Assembly: GCA_002633025.1 (NCBI GenBank)
Contig: NMRB01000547.1
Span: 60,472-124,471 of the forward strand
Reading direction: 5' to 3'
Origin: Notospermus geniculatus
Taxonomy: Eukaryota; Nemertea; Pilidiophora; Heteronemertea; Lineidae
Length of the DNA: 64,000 bases
The notes under the pieces were generated by a model. That model made no database searches, was not told the DNA's origin, and saw nothing but the letters and a program-made list of their open reading frames with translations. The stretch's first letter is position 1. Each line of letters starts with the position of its first letter. The translations under genes and the position numbers were made by a program. Positions 36,291 to 48,097 of the stretch are shown piece after piece.

Positions 36291-36823
36291 TTTGTTGATA
36301 TCCAATCAGTTTGTAAACTACGCCTCTTTGCCGACTTCTGGTATGTAAAATAGGAAATCTGATTCTGCAAGGCCTGGATCGTCTGCCAAGTTGGTGTTTC
36401 AGCAAATTACCAACACAAGCTACACGATATTTGCAGTTCAGATATCAAAAATCAACACGTAATATAGCATTGGCTAAATCTCCAGCTATTAAATCACAAC
36501 GGAGTACGTTTTATAATCAAGAGTACAATAAAAGCTGAAAAATAAAAAAGTCGAAAGTAAAAAAAACAATATTCGTCAAACGGTGTTTTTGTTAGCTGTT
36601 CCATGAGGTTGCACATGAATAGGCCTGTATTACCAGTATCATTTTCAACAGTTGGAATCGCAGGTGCCATGTTCACAGAGTAGGTCGATGCATTGATCAT
36701 GCTGATTGGTATCAAACATTATCATAACAATCGTTCGATGAATTAACCACATATACCCAATCTGCTGCATTTTTGGCATTTTTCGGATTCCGGTCAGAAC
36801 ATTGCCACCCCAATAACATCATC

Positions 36824-37045
36824 CAAGATACAGAAAAGCACAAAATTGACACGCAAAATGATAATAAGCAAGAAGTCAATCTCCAGAATTCACGAATTTT
36901 CGACCCCAACCGGGGTCTTTTTCAAGTGGAACTTTACAATCTGAAATCCTTTTCTAGAGTTTCAGATTGTAAAGTTCCACTTGAAAAAGACCCCGGTTGG
37001 GGTCGAAAATTCGTGAATTCTGGAGATTGACTTCTTGCTTATTAC
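36824..37045. mobile_element. palindromic element with 14-bp direct-repeat flanks
   Basis: An inverted repeat with arms of about 80 bp and an 11-14 base loop, each arm containing gaccccaaccggggtc or its complement. It is flanked by CCAATAACATCATC on both sides (36810-36823 and 37046-37059), a likely target-site duplication. One terminus is CAAGATACAG, the other CTTGCTTATTA. A second copy in the opposite orientation lies at 56243. Confidence 0.75.
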
Positions 37046-37059
37046 CAATAACATCATCG

Positions 37060-37982
37060 ATGAATCCATGGCAAGGAAAGCTCCCATTTGGTACGCCCGT
37101 CTGCGTGCCATAACCTGACCCAAACATCCCTAAACAACCCTGACATCAAACGGACCCTTTCCAATGTGGACCCCTTCGATCTCTGACACCTTCTTTTTTC
37201 GGGATGCTCTGCACAGTGCAGTCGCCATCTTGAATTCTCAGGCGAGTTCGGATTGGGCATTTTCAGCTGACAGGCAGATGAGGGTATGCTAGGACTGCTG
37301 ATTGGTGGGAACGGGTATTTGCCAGACAAGGCTGCATGTGCGAACTGCCGAATAACCTTGGAAAGTGGGCTCGGCATAGTGAAGTGACGCTCACCAGTCG
37401 GCGTTTACAACACTGATCCTGAACCAACCACCCTTCCCTCACACTTGTCTCAGGAGCGAGCGATGGGGACCGTAAATGACCTGAGTATCTCAGGAAACCA
37501 AGGGTGACACAATCATGCCTTCATCCGATTCTTTCCTCTGTCGACATCGACCAAGCCCCCGAATACATGTTGTCATAAATCCCATTGATCACTGCGGGTG
37601 TCCTTGATTTCGCTTTTATATTATCGTTGCCAAATACCCAGGCTTCCCTCAGGGGACCAGGGATTCGCAGAGTCTGGCCAAGAATGGATGTATCCGCCGA
37701 GACGGAACATTGGTCAAATTGAGTTATGTCTGATTGTGTTTTCGTGGTTTAGCTTCTCAAACTGTTATCTTAAATCATCTCGACATAACATCTGCGATAA
37801 ATTACCAGGCTGACCGATGTGCGCCGAGTATCCGTTCATTCCCAGCGCTGGGAGGCGTTGTTCATTAAATACAACGATTGACTGACACTTAATCCTTCCA
37901 GCTCTACGATTTCAAAATAAATGGTGAAAATACGGGACAGATTCCTTTCTGAGGTACGATTAGCTCATGACAAAACACTGTT
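37060..37982. other. intergenic, no supported gene
   Basis: Only short unrelated open frames; no repeats that I can support. Confidence 0.4.
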
Positions 37983-38230
37983 GGCCGTACTCAAAAAGGG
38001 TGATCATCGTGCGATTAAGATTTAGACACGTGTAACTTTATGTATTTGACGAAGTTACACGCGTCTAAAGGCCCGTTTCCACTTGAGCGTTTTACGCCGC
38101 GTTTTGACGCTTCGCCCATTGTTTGGAAGCAGAGCGGCGGAAAATAACAAAAGATTTGACGCATCACGCGGCGTAAAACGCTCTAGTGGAAACGGGCCTT
38201 GAGTCTTAAACACCCTTTTTGAATACGGCC
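37983..38230. mobile_element. outer foldback element interrupted by another
   Basis: GGCCGTACTCAAAAAGGGTG at the left and CACCCTTTTTGAATACGGCC at the right form the ends. The element at 38068-38200 sits inside it, so this copy is older. Confidence 0.7.
38068..38200. mobile_element. nested MITE, AAGGCCCGTTTCCACTTGAG ends
   Basis: Near-perfect inverted ends extending into gcgttttacgccgcg / cgcggcgtaaaacgc, inserted into 37983-38230. Confidence 0.85.
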
Positions 38231-38240
38231 CTGTCTGTCT

Positions 38241-38329
38241 CATCCTGAGAATATCAGGGGTTCTTACTGCTCGCTTGTGTGCGGTGACGAAGGGAGCGAG
38301 CACTAAGAACCCCTGATGTTCTCAGGATG
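38241..38329. mobile_element. 89 bp hairpin element
   Basis: CATCCTGAGAATATCAGGGG with complementary right end; starts 10 bases after the previous element. Confidence 0.8.
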
Positions 38330-38337
38330 TGTCTGTC

Positions 38338-38493
38338 TTAAGCGGGCGATCCACTGTCGCGATTTTGGCGTGAGACGCGGTTGCGTTCCCTTGCGGTTAC
38401 CATATAAGGACTTACGATTGCCATATAAGGCGATCGCAAGGGACCGCAACCCCGTCTCAAGCCCAAATCGCGACAGTGGATTCGCCGCTTTAG
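38338..38493. mobile_element. MITE, GCGATCCACTGTCGCGATTT arms
   Basis: Arms of about 45 bp flank an internal direct repeat (atataagga / atataaggc). Fourth element in a continuous run. Confidence 0.85.
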
Positions 38494-39683
38494 ATGGCAG
38501 AGACTGCCCGTAAAAGACCTTTCAGTTGACATACACGTACTTTGAACAGATTCGGGTCCTTTTGGGGCTGGTAATAGGTAGAGGTTATGGATGATGAAGG
38601 AATAAGGATACAGAAAGCAGCTTGAAGGGCAAGATGGCATTGAAACCCCGAAAGAAATGACTTTCCATTGAACAACGGACCTGAAATTCTCGGTCCGTGA
38701 TCGACGGTCTGAATTGCGAGTGTGTAGGCCCACTGTTTCCCTTGGATTAACATATGCATGCAGACACCTATATCGAGCATTGTGGTAATGTCGCCTTTTT
38801 TATTTTTCAAGAGCGTCAGTTGTATTGTGTAGGCCTATCCCTACACCAAGTTTCCATTTCCACCCATTTTCACGCCACGTGCCAAACAAAATCCATGATA
38901 TTGCAGACATCTGATCCTGGTTGAGCAATGCGGCTGTCAACAAGCTTACACGTACATGTACGTATGTCGATTGGATTTCGTGATTTAGAGAACTAACTGG
39001 CGACCATTGCTCATAAAACCTGACTAATATGTTCGTTGCTAATTTAATTCTCTGATAACTATCAGCAAATTAGCAATCCCCAGATGAAACAAAACACTTC
39101 ATGGCGTACAGACAACCAAAAGCTGAAGCTACCCAACTATCGCTTTCATTTCAGAGAACCGAGCTGATTTTGCATGATTATAATATATACATAAGCCCGT
39201 ATGAATAAACTAATGAAAAAAATATTAATACCGTCGTTTTTATTCTATTTGGCTGTATATATTGCACTGGATTCCGTTGTACACCTGTATAAAATTAATG
39301 TACATATTCTGCAGGGTGACATTCTACCTGAATTCAATAAAATGTCGGAACTATTCACAAACCGAGGCATTCTTAACCTTCTCAACTCAAAATCCAAAAT
39401 ATTTATCAAGTCCCCTGACCTTATAGATCGTCATGGCTTATTGATTCTATCATTGATGATTCGGTTTTGCTCAAAGCAAAGTGAATGGTGAAATTCAACA
39501 AAATTTAACAGGTGACCGAACCACATTCTTCGGAATTGAACTACTTGTTGTGAGGTACTGACGGCTGAAAATGATGTATGCCTGTCGTACAACCATGAAG
39601 CCACCTCATCAAAGTCATAAAAGCCTGGTAAGCTATGAATCCAATCAATCAAATCACTTGATCTGTCATACTAGGTAGGTTAA
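38494..39683. other. intergenic, no supported gene
   Basis: An AT-rich 96-codon frame at 39201-39491 lacks recognisable features. Nothing else stands out. Confidence 0.4.
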
Positions 39684-39828
39684 GAAATCGAACGATAAAC
39701 GTAAACGATAACGACAACGTTTTTTTGTATCGAAAATGCAATACATGTATAAAATCTGGTTAATGTGTAGTATGAAAAATAACGTTGTCGTAAAGTTTAC
39801 GTTTATACATGTAGTGTGATTTCTAAAC
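39684..39828. mobile_element. imperfect foldback element
   Basis: Left arm aaacgtaaacgataacgaca and right arm tgtcgtaaagtttacgttta. AT-rich and non-coding. Confidence 0.5.
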
Positions 39829-40396
39829 CTCCCTGATGTGTTTCTGGTGGTATTTCTCTCGTGATCCGTTCGACAAAAAGGTCCATACCAACCGATCCCG
39901 ACACTTCTACTTTATAGATTAATGCCGCGTAGAAATAAAACTTAACATCACTAAGTTGTGTAATTTGATATTTAGAATGAATACTTGATGAATTAGTGGT
40001 TTCAAAAGCTATTATGAAGTCATTAGCGAAGAGAAATGAACGAGACTAGAGGACATTTGCCTCCAAAGAGAACGGTTCTGGGTGACGTGAAGTGCCAAGA
40101 ATGGGGTCTGGACAAGGAACGATCTTGGCCGACACAACCCGTTAATACTGATGGCAGCCCGACAGATGGATTTAAGGACTTGGGTTTGGGGATAATGTTC
40201 CCCCAATCGTCGACGTGGCTCAACTCAGGGATATATAGGCCAAACTATCATTTGCTCAAAGCCTTTGAGAGATTCCAGCCCTCAGAACGGCTACATCATA
40301 TCGTCCACTGCGCCCTTCCACTTTTGTTTCGTGATCGGCAGGCTGGTCATCAGCGCCGCCGAGTGCGGCTAGTCGGCTATAGTGTTGGATGACCCA

Positions 40397-40566
40397 ATAG
40401 ATGAGTTCTCTAGCAGCCATCTTGCCAAAATTAGGTCATCACAATGGGAATTCTCTTCCAGAGTGACAGATGATTGGTTCCCGAAGTGGAATGGGAGAAC
40501 CAATCATCCGTCACCATGACGATGACCTAATTTTGGCAAGATGGCTGCTAGCGAAACTCATCTATA
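40397..40566. mobile_element. MITE, 170 bp
   Basis: Arms of about 45 bp, AGCAGCCATCTTGCCAAAAT and complement, with TAGATGAG/CTCATCTA tips. Confidence 0.85.
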
Positions 40567-40930
40567 TACAACCGTCTAAAGTCACCACACAGCCAACAAT
40601 ACCGGATACATTTTGGGATGGCAATGCCTGTTAGAAAGCCTACTCCAGAAGGAGCGTAACGAGATTCCCGAACACCATGGATCGGTTCGATTTGCAACCA
40701 CTTGCTTTTCACAACTACAGCTGCTTCTGAGCACATTTTGTGTATCGGAATCAATTATGTATTGTGAAAGCTACTGAATACCATGTGGTCAAGTATCTGG
40801 GGTGGTCTATCGATTACTGTAGGCCAAATACTTGTCGGGTTAGCAATCCCTCTAATGATCGATACAGCAGTATAGGCCCTATCCTTTGGCCAAAGCCTAA
40901 TGACCATAGAACTAGACGAGTCATGACATT

Positions 40931-41122
40931 AAAGGCGCTGCTCCACGTTACAGTTTTCTGTCGAAAGTTTGCTGTCAGATAGTCAATTATTGCTCTCAGA
41001 CAGCAACAATTGCTGTCATACAGTACTGGCTGTGTGACAGCAATTATTGCTGTCTGAGAGCAATAATTGACTATCTGACAGCAAACTTTCGGTAGAAAAC
41101 TGTCACGTGGAGAGGCGCCTTT
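40931..41122. mobile_element. MITE, 192 bp, AAAGGCGCTGCTCCACG ends
   Basis: Long arms (cgaaagtttgctgtcagata and complement) make nearly the whole element one hairpin. The interior repeats gacagcaattattgctgtc-type palindromes. Confidence 0.85.
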
Positions 41123-42410
41123 ATTCTATGATCGTACCTCAAACCAACATACAACGTACCTTTAAATATACGTCTTAGTTTCATTCATATGCAATCAGTT
41201 CCTGAATCGGTTTTAATCCTGAAAAAAAACCAACAAACAAACAAATAACGAAAGAACATTACACGTACGTACTCATTGGGCTAATTTTGTTGGAAAATAT
41301 TAGACGTATATATTACCCATAATAGGGCCACCAATTTACAGCTGGGTCTAGAGTGGCCAAGAAGCATTCACCTGGTAAACGTGGGCTACTACAGTGCACC
41401 TACAGTGCACCCACTGAGGCGCTGAGCACTGTAATGTCATGGTTATTGCAGAAACCTCGTGTGTACAGGGAACCTCTTCAAAAGGAAGTCAACCTTCCTT
41501 GTACATGTACATTTATAGCAATATCCAAGCGTCTGTCACTGGCTGCAAAAGAGCCCCGGATATTGAAGTGCTCTGCTGCCTCCTACTTCACCTGGTGTGG
41601 GCACAACAAGTGGTGACGTGAGAAATTGATTTCATTTGAAGTGTCGAGTAGGCCCGCATGGAATCCAATCTGTAATAGGATTCGCTGGTAGAATGGCAGA
41701 GGGATCCGGTCACCTCCACTTCATGACAGATGACGTCCGTTTCACATTGCAGAATATCAAAAAATGCACCAAAATTAACCTCTGATGTGTTCGTGTTGTG
41801 AGGGTAGGGCTAATCTTACCTGTCACCAGATGGCCTATGACAACGCGAATTCAAATATGGCGGCCATATTTGAAGGCCGTTCGGGCGAAAATTTGCTGGC
41901 AACCAAGAACTATTTTCTCCTTCAATGACTTTAGTAGGCCGCCGTGTCGATCTGAAGAAGCAAACGAGAGTAACACCGGTTTGCCGATCATGATGTCCCT
42001 CATCTGGTTCTCACCAGTCTATCTGGCCTGACGCCCATCTTGCCTTGTTTGAACCCATCACATTTCCCGCTTCTGAGGCGGATAGAGCCTCAGCCAATCA
42101 TCGGTGTGCGAAGGCAAATCGACGTGCCAATCAAAATCCGTGTTACAAATGCGAGCGGGAAGAGAGGAGAAAGTGCCGAACGGCGATTTGTTTCACGAGT
42201 TCTGATTGGCTCGGAGGCGGGGTCAAGTAGGGGGTCAGGTTCATTTATAATTTATGCATTAACGCAAAAGATGACATGATTCGGACAAGGCTAAAGACGC
42301 AGTCGATAGCCTTGTTTGGACAAGATGGATGTCCCTGGGACGAACTGTCCCCTGCATAACCGTGGTTTGGAGGGAAGTAAGTTAGTGACTCATGACCTCT
42401 CTGAAGGTCT
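41123..42410. other. intergenic, no supported gene
   Basis: Short open frames only, without recognisable content. Confidence 0.4.
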
Positions 42411-42569
42411 GGGGCCGGTTGCACAAAACTCATGTTAGCGCTAACATGGTGTTAGCGCTAACTTTTATGTTAGATGACGTCAAAATCCATTGTCATTTTA
42501 CGTCATTTAACATGATGTTAGCGCTAACATCATGTTAGCGCTAACATGAGTTTTGTGCAACCCAGCCCT
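42411..42569. mobile_element. MITE with repeated GTTAGCGCTAAC palindromes
   Basis: Ends GGTTGCACAAAACTCATG / CATGAGTTTTGTGCAACC. Each arm carries two GTTAGCGCTAAC palindromes. Confidence 0.85.
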
Positions 42570-42652
42570 GGCCTGAGGGCAACAAAAACTGATGTGATAG
42601 GGATTAAGCCCATTAGGGCAGCATTGGCAAGCTCAGGTATCATAAATACGTG

Positions 42653-42862
42653 TATAGAGGTTCTTCACTGACGTCACACCGGTCACGTGACTGCAAAGAA
42701 TCGGCCATGTTGGGCGTCAAATGACCGGCGATGACGTCAAAACTATCACGTCATGACATTGTTGGCGTCACGATCTGTGTGTTGACGCTGTGTTCATGCC
42801 GTGATTCGCTTGGCATTTTGACGGCCAATATGGTGGCATCGTGTCGTCATGAAACCTCTATA
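42653..42862. mobile_element. MITE, TATAGAGGTT ends
   Basis: Imperfect inverted ends (tatagaggttcttcactgac / gtcgtcatgaaacctctata) with an inner ggccatgttgg/ccaatatggtgg pair. Several CRE-like tgacgtca motifs lie inside. Confidence 0.65.
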
Positions 42863-44704
42863 GGGTACAGAAAGCCGTACCCGGTCAGAGTCCTTTATGC
42901 CCAGCTGTGAGGTCGGCAGAGGGCTTTTGACAAAACCCCGACCATTCCCACGGCTTTTATGAGACCATTTTTCTCCGTCTCAAACATCTGTATCTGCTAA
43001 ACACTCAGAAAATGTACTTTTAATCGACAGTTCTCCCATATTTTGGACGCGCACGCCAATATAAATCATTTTGTGGTATAATAGCTTAATGGTAATTACA
43101 CTAAATATGTGGTGTTTAGTGTATAGTTTTTCTCTATATATCTCGGCTAATTTAAGGTTCATTTCGTGAGAAATGCTTAGGTGTGATTTTGATCAGAGAA
43201 AATATTGGTAAACCAATGAAGTGTATAAAACGCAGTGGTCAATTGGGTCACGCAGCCACATGTTGCTTTTGATATGGCCTAGAAATGGTGGCGAGAAATG
43301 GAGACGCAAATTGACATAAAAAAGAATGTTCCATCAGGGGTCTTTGAATGCGACTAGCTAAGGAAACCTGCCAAATTCATTGTTAATAATGGTCTTGCAT
43401 TGGTTAAAATATAGATCAGATGTTTTTGACTTTCGCCTAACAAGTGAAACCGTCCACAGCAACATGAGAACTATCAGTGTGAGATATTTGAATCGTGTAT
43501 TCAAAGCACGAGGAAGTACACACCAGTTACCCCGACTGCATTCGGTACTTTCCCACTTCATATTTCCACTCCAAAATATCAATTTGTACTTCAAATCTAC
43601 GTTGTCAAACAATAAGTAGGTCTTGTCGAGGAAAGATGATGTTGTTCCGAGGCAAGACTAATACCACATGTTTTGTTGCTTGACGATCAGTGGTTCATGT
43701 TTGAACACAGGCTGTATTAAGTTTGCTGTGACGACTTTTTCAGGAAAGCAATAATTTCAACAGTCATTGGGATGTAGTACCAAAACATTTCGGTGACATT
43801 TTATTGACGGTTTGTGTAAACTGCTCCCGATTCAACGCTGTTCTTACGATCGAATATGCAAATTGACATCCATGCGGAAAAACGTACTCATCCGAAACGG
43901 TAAACAATAGGCAGCTTAGCGGCAGCAACGACGAGGAATGATCAGAATTGTTGGTTGTTTAACGACATCATTACATAAACAAAGTTCAAACGAGGTCTTT
44001 TGACGAATACATGTACCACCATCTAGATAATCACCCCCCAGCCTGTCCGTGTGTGCAACGTGTGCATGGCTGAAGAGAGTAATAACGTGCGTTCTCTCTA
44101 GCCAATCATGACTGTGTATACCTCCGGTACCTTTCATGGGAACCACTTCACTTTGCAGCTTCTCCGAAGATTTTCGCACTACATGGTGACCTTTCAGCAT
44201 AATGGATCCAACTCACTATTAGGACCAATCAACGTGAAGGAAGGGACCAATTAACGTGAAGGAAGTAACTGTAAAAGTTTTGGAAACCTTGTGTATCGAC
44301 TTTATGACGAGCTTCTTTTTACAAGATCTGCTTGTTCGCTAATATATACATTTGTAAGAGATATAACAACATAGCAGAGGAACACTCCCTAATTTCGTTC
44401 AAGATTAATTATTCAGAATTCCATTCTTGATTCAGTCACAGCTACATCGTTGTTGATGAACTAATATCATTAAAAGTTTCATCTAAACGTCATTTTTCCT
44501 CGAATAGATTGTGTTATCTTTAATTCCTTTCAGTAATCAACGCATTGATACATGCAGAGGAGGTGGCCCCGGATTCAAGGTCCGACGGGTTGCTTGAGTT
44601 GTTTTTTCCGGTTTTTTACTGATTAGCCGATCTGGTGTCGTTGGTACTTTGGTACGTTGGTTCTGAGGATCGTACCAGTACTTTTCCTCGCCTGTCCTGC
44701 CCGC
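42863..44704. other. intergenic, no supported gene
   Basis: AT-rich; nothing recognisable on either strand. Confidence 0.4.
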
Positions 44705-44930
44705 GAACTTTTTTTCCTAACCGATATATCCATTACGACCAACTTTTTTCCTAACATATAACAAAAGCTAATCCTAATCCTAATCTTAATCCTAATCCTA
44801 ATCCTGATACTACTCCCAACACTAACCCTGATCCTAACCCTAACCCTTACACTTACCCAACCATTAACCCTCTATTCACTTCATAAAGTTCGTTTCGTAA
44901 TGGATATACCGGTTAGGAAAAGAAATCCGC
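44705..44930. mobile_element. foldback element with telomere-like core
   Basis: Arms tttcctaaccgatatatcca (left) and tggatataccggttaggaaa (right) enclose a degenerate run of ctaatc/ctaacc units at 44768-44860. Confidence 0.6.
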
Positions 44931-45855
44931 GTCGACGCCCATACGATGCGGACTGATGTGGTATGAAATTACTTGGCTTAGCCACTCTTAAAAACCGCCA
45001 TATTCGTGCAACAGCGTAAAGCAGTCACCTTACCGCTGTATGTTAACCTAGTGTGCATGCAGTGTGCATGTGTGCACGCATCAATCTGATGGATGTTTGA
45101 GTTATGGCTTGTCATTGACTCAGAAAGACATGTACGTAACATTTTGAGGCCAAATTTTACAGCAAAAAAACACAGAAGCATGCATCACCAGTGAGATTAG
45201 CCCAGAAGGTGTTGCGATGCCTCGTCCCTGATAAATATAGATGGTAGAATACCTCTGTGGCATTGTTGGCAATCTGTTATGTTATCGATATGTAAGTATG
45301 AAGAATTAGAATAACGCAAAAACAGGTAAAAGGTTATCCATCCTATCTTTATACACCAGTTGATACAGTTAAAACATTCCGACTGAGATGCTTGTGAGGT
45401 CCATGTATGTATGTGCTGTGTTTACATAATTCTGTGCATGTACTGTTGTTGCACAGTGGGCATCCTAACTCAGAATTTGGTTCGATTTGAATTAAACAAC
45501 ATCACAGCATGCATTTATCCAATGGTTACAGTGATATTATGTTGAGAGTTAAGAACAGAATTTATAATTGTCCACAAAACCATTCCAATGATACCTGCCT
45601 ATTTTCTGCACTAGATAGCACAGCAGTCATTTCTAATCTATTCAGAAGATGCCACTAATGTCAAAAACTCAATACCGACTGTTCGGTGTTTTCACTCCAT
45701 TTGTGAAACAAGTATTTCAAGAGACAATTATCTACTTTAATGGCACTGTAACGAGGTACTTGGTGGTATGTTTTGCCACCACATGCAGCTCCTCCTCGAG
45801 ATGTATCGGTCTGCTGCACTTAATAATTCGCAATCCCCTTTTAGCAACTGCCGTT

Positions 45856-45884
45856 NNNNNNNNNNNNNNNNNNNNNNNNNNNNN
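45856..45884. other. assembly gap (29 N)
   Basis: Short run of N in intergenic sequence. Confidence 1.
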
Positions 45885-46199
45885 GCTCCCGCAGAGATGC
45901 TCTGAGACGTGATTTCAGTACTATTCTTAGCCAAACTTTAAACGATTACAAGGTTGATTTTTTTCTGCTTCCCCAGAACGGAGCTCTCTTACTGCATTTG
46001 GGGAGGTGCCCCCAGCCCCTGATAACAATGGTTCGAGATTGGGCCTCTTGAGTTTACTTTCTTCTACTGGTCGGCGTTAGTCTCGCTTGGCCAGACGCTA
46101 CGAGCTCACCCCTTCGGTAAATCACACTCCGCGTCTGGCTCTTTTAGAGATTAACAGTCATGACGACCGCGTGATGGCAGCACGGGTCCTTCGGTTTTC

Positions 46200-46280
46200 T
46201 TAACCTCGTTTCCAGGTTGATAATATGGCGAGTGGTCCACGGTTGTCTGAGCGAACTATACCGCTGGGGACGAGGTTGGG
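46200..46280. mobile_element. small inverted-end element
   Basis: TTAACCTCGTTTCCAGG at the left and CTGGGGACGAGGTTGGG at the right, about 80 bp. Short, so only tentatively a MITE. Confidence 0.4.
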
Positions 46281-46418
46281 TTTTTCCTGGGAGTAATTTC
46301 CGCGGGAATTATGCGTGAGAAAGCGTGGTGATTGGCTGGAGCCCAGTGGAGTGCCATCTAGTGGTGTTCACGGCGTTGGCCTGTAAGATCACTTGTTTCC
46401 TCTCCTGTTCTTCAGGCA

Positions 46419-46480
46419 TGTGGGTTGTACAGGAAACTGTGGGTGGTACAAGAAACTGTGGGTGACACGAAACTGTGGGT
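46419..46480. repeat. short tandem repeat, 17-19 bp units
   Basis: About three and a half degenerate units of tgtgggtggtacaagaaac. Confidence 0.8.
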
Positions 46481-46776
46481 GGACCTGCATGACTTAATGC
46501 AGGAGACATCCCTGATAACATTTCTTTATTTAGTCGTATTTCAATCCTGATATTCCCATATGGGGTGTTTCCTAGTCGCCCCGAAGAAAATCAAAGAACC
46601 CTCTGGATGTCCACATTGTGTGGAAAACGTTGTTAAAGAGGAAGTCTCGCCTTTGGGCTGTGGGTAACTTGATCGTGAGTTCTACTCCCCACAAAATGGC
46701 ATCTCACACGTCGCTATTCACACTCGGACCTCCCTCTCTGGTGATATTATGTAAGAATATTATCCCCTCTTTGGCG

Positions 46777-46784
46777 TATAAAAG
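46777..46784 (+). promoter_or_regulatory. TATA box of the intronless 396-aa gene
   Basis: TATAAAAG, 64 bases upstream of the ATG at 46848. Initiation about 30 bases downstream would leave a leader of about 35-40 nt. The clean single-exon layout fits. Confidence 0.6.
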
Positions 46785-46847
46785 CATCGACACTTCTTCC
46801 TTCCCGACATTTCTCCTCAAGAGTTGACGGATGACACCACAAGGAAG

Positions 46848-48038
46848 ATGAATATGAGTCGATGGAAAGGGAACCTGTATCGCGAAAGCCTGGCAAGTTA
46901 TTCCAATAGGCCTACGACGCCGAGGATGGTTCATTCCCTCAGCCCCATGACGCCATCAGATGCTGCTCATTCGGGGGGTGGACATTACACCTCGAGCTCG
47001 GAATTGCTGTCCGCAGGTGATGGACGTGGAATTATGGAATCCACAGAAAAAGAAGAGAAAATGTCCAAACCATGGTTACCTGGAGGACTCTTTCCAGCTC
47101 GATCGAGGAAATATAATACGGAGACAGAAAGCCACAACAACTGCAGTGACAAATTCTGTAATTCTGGTGAAGACGGCACGCGTTCTGAACAGGATATCGT
47201 GGTGTCCCACGACACGAATGATGGTGATGAGTCTGTCAAATCGGACGAAGAGAGAAAGGACAATAAATGTAATGACAGAGGAGGAAAGTTTGATTTCGAA
47301 CTTCTTAGGAAAGTCCTCGCCGAGGACGTCACAGTCGGAGTCGCCAAACGTCGTCAGATATCGAGGAGCCGCCTGGCTGTACCTCCTGAGAATACGACCT
47401 GCCCCAGACACGGGCAAATGATGAGACGCCACCGGAGCGGAGGTGACATTGACCATACTAAACTTGAACGGGAAGCTCAGATTCGACACGAGAAACGAAG
47501 CAGGCATCCTCGGTGTTTCTCGGAGGAGGAAGCGCCTTCTCGTTACAAGTCAGTCGCCTCTGGTGACCCTTTCTGTCATGAACGCGCAAAGACGTCTGAG
47601 TCAACCACCAGGAAACTATCTTCACTCACCGAATCCGACGTGAAAATTGCACAAAAGAAATTTGGCAGACGGAATGCCCAGAAATGCCGGCCAGAAGATC
47701 AGTCCGTACAATCATGCGATTTGAAGAAAGCTTTGCCTCGTCGTACCAAAGACACTGTCATCCTGGGGCCAGTGTCTGCGCCCCCCAAGTCACTATCGTT
47801 GGCACCGATTGCGAAGTGTCCCGAGAGACAACGACAGGCATGTGAGAAAGATATTTTTGAGAAAGTTCGGCTGCCACCGATTCCCAATGGTTCGACAGGG
47901 CAAACGAGTGCTCATCGGCGTATTCACGGCGGCAAGCCACAGACATTTCTCGCCCAGAAACGATATGCTTCTACAGACGATCCCTTTTCCAAGACCCCCC
48001 TTCCACCCATATCACACAACGACCCACGGGCCATGTAA
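46848..48038 (+). CDS. intronless basic Ser-rich protein, unknown
   Basis: One exon, 396 residues from the ATG (MNMSRWKGNLYRESLASYSN). The frame is open eight codons further upstream but only from a TTG. There is no signal peptide or membrane segment, and the protein is charged and largely disordered. The best-ordered looking piece is KFDFELLRKVLAEDVTVGVA near residue 150. The C-terminal third carries Pro-rich RLPPIPNG and PLPPISHN motifs that could be SH3/WW ligands. It has several Cys-His pairs (TCPRHGQ, PFCHE) without a finger pattern. No family is recognised. The TATA box upstream, normal codon use and a poly(A) signal downstream support a real gene over a chance frame; a retroposed copy is possible since no introns are present. 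Confidence 0.7.
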   Translation: MNMSRWKGNLYRESLASYSNRPTTPRMVHSLSPMTPSDAAHSGGGHYTSSSELLSAGDGRGIMESTEKEEKMSKPWLPGGLFPARSRKYNTETESHNNCSDKFCNSGEDGTRSEQDIVVSHDTNDGDESVKSDEERKDNKCNDRGGKFDFELLRKVLAEDVTVGVAKRRQISRSRLAVPPENTTCPRHGQMMRRHRSGGDIDHTKLEREAQIRHEKRSRHPRCFSEEEAPSRYKSVASGDPFCHERAKTSESTTRKLSSLTESDVKIAQKKFGRRNAQKCRPEDQSVQSCDLKKALPRRTKDTVILGPVSAPPKSLSLAPIAKCPERQRQACEKDIFEKVRLPPIPNGSTGQTSAHRRIHGGKPQTFLAQKRYASTDDPFSKTPLPPISHNDPRAM

Positions 48039-48097
48039 CAAATACCTCACAATCTTGAAGACTCAATAGAATGACTTGATGTTTCGACGACCAATGA

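Noticed and set aside
39201-39491. 96-codon frame with a hydrophobic start
   Set aside because: AT-rich sequence gives such frames by chance; no supporting signals.
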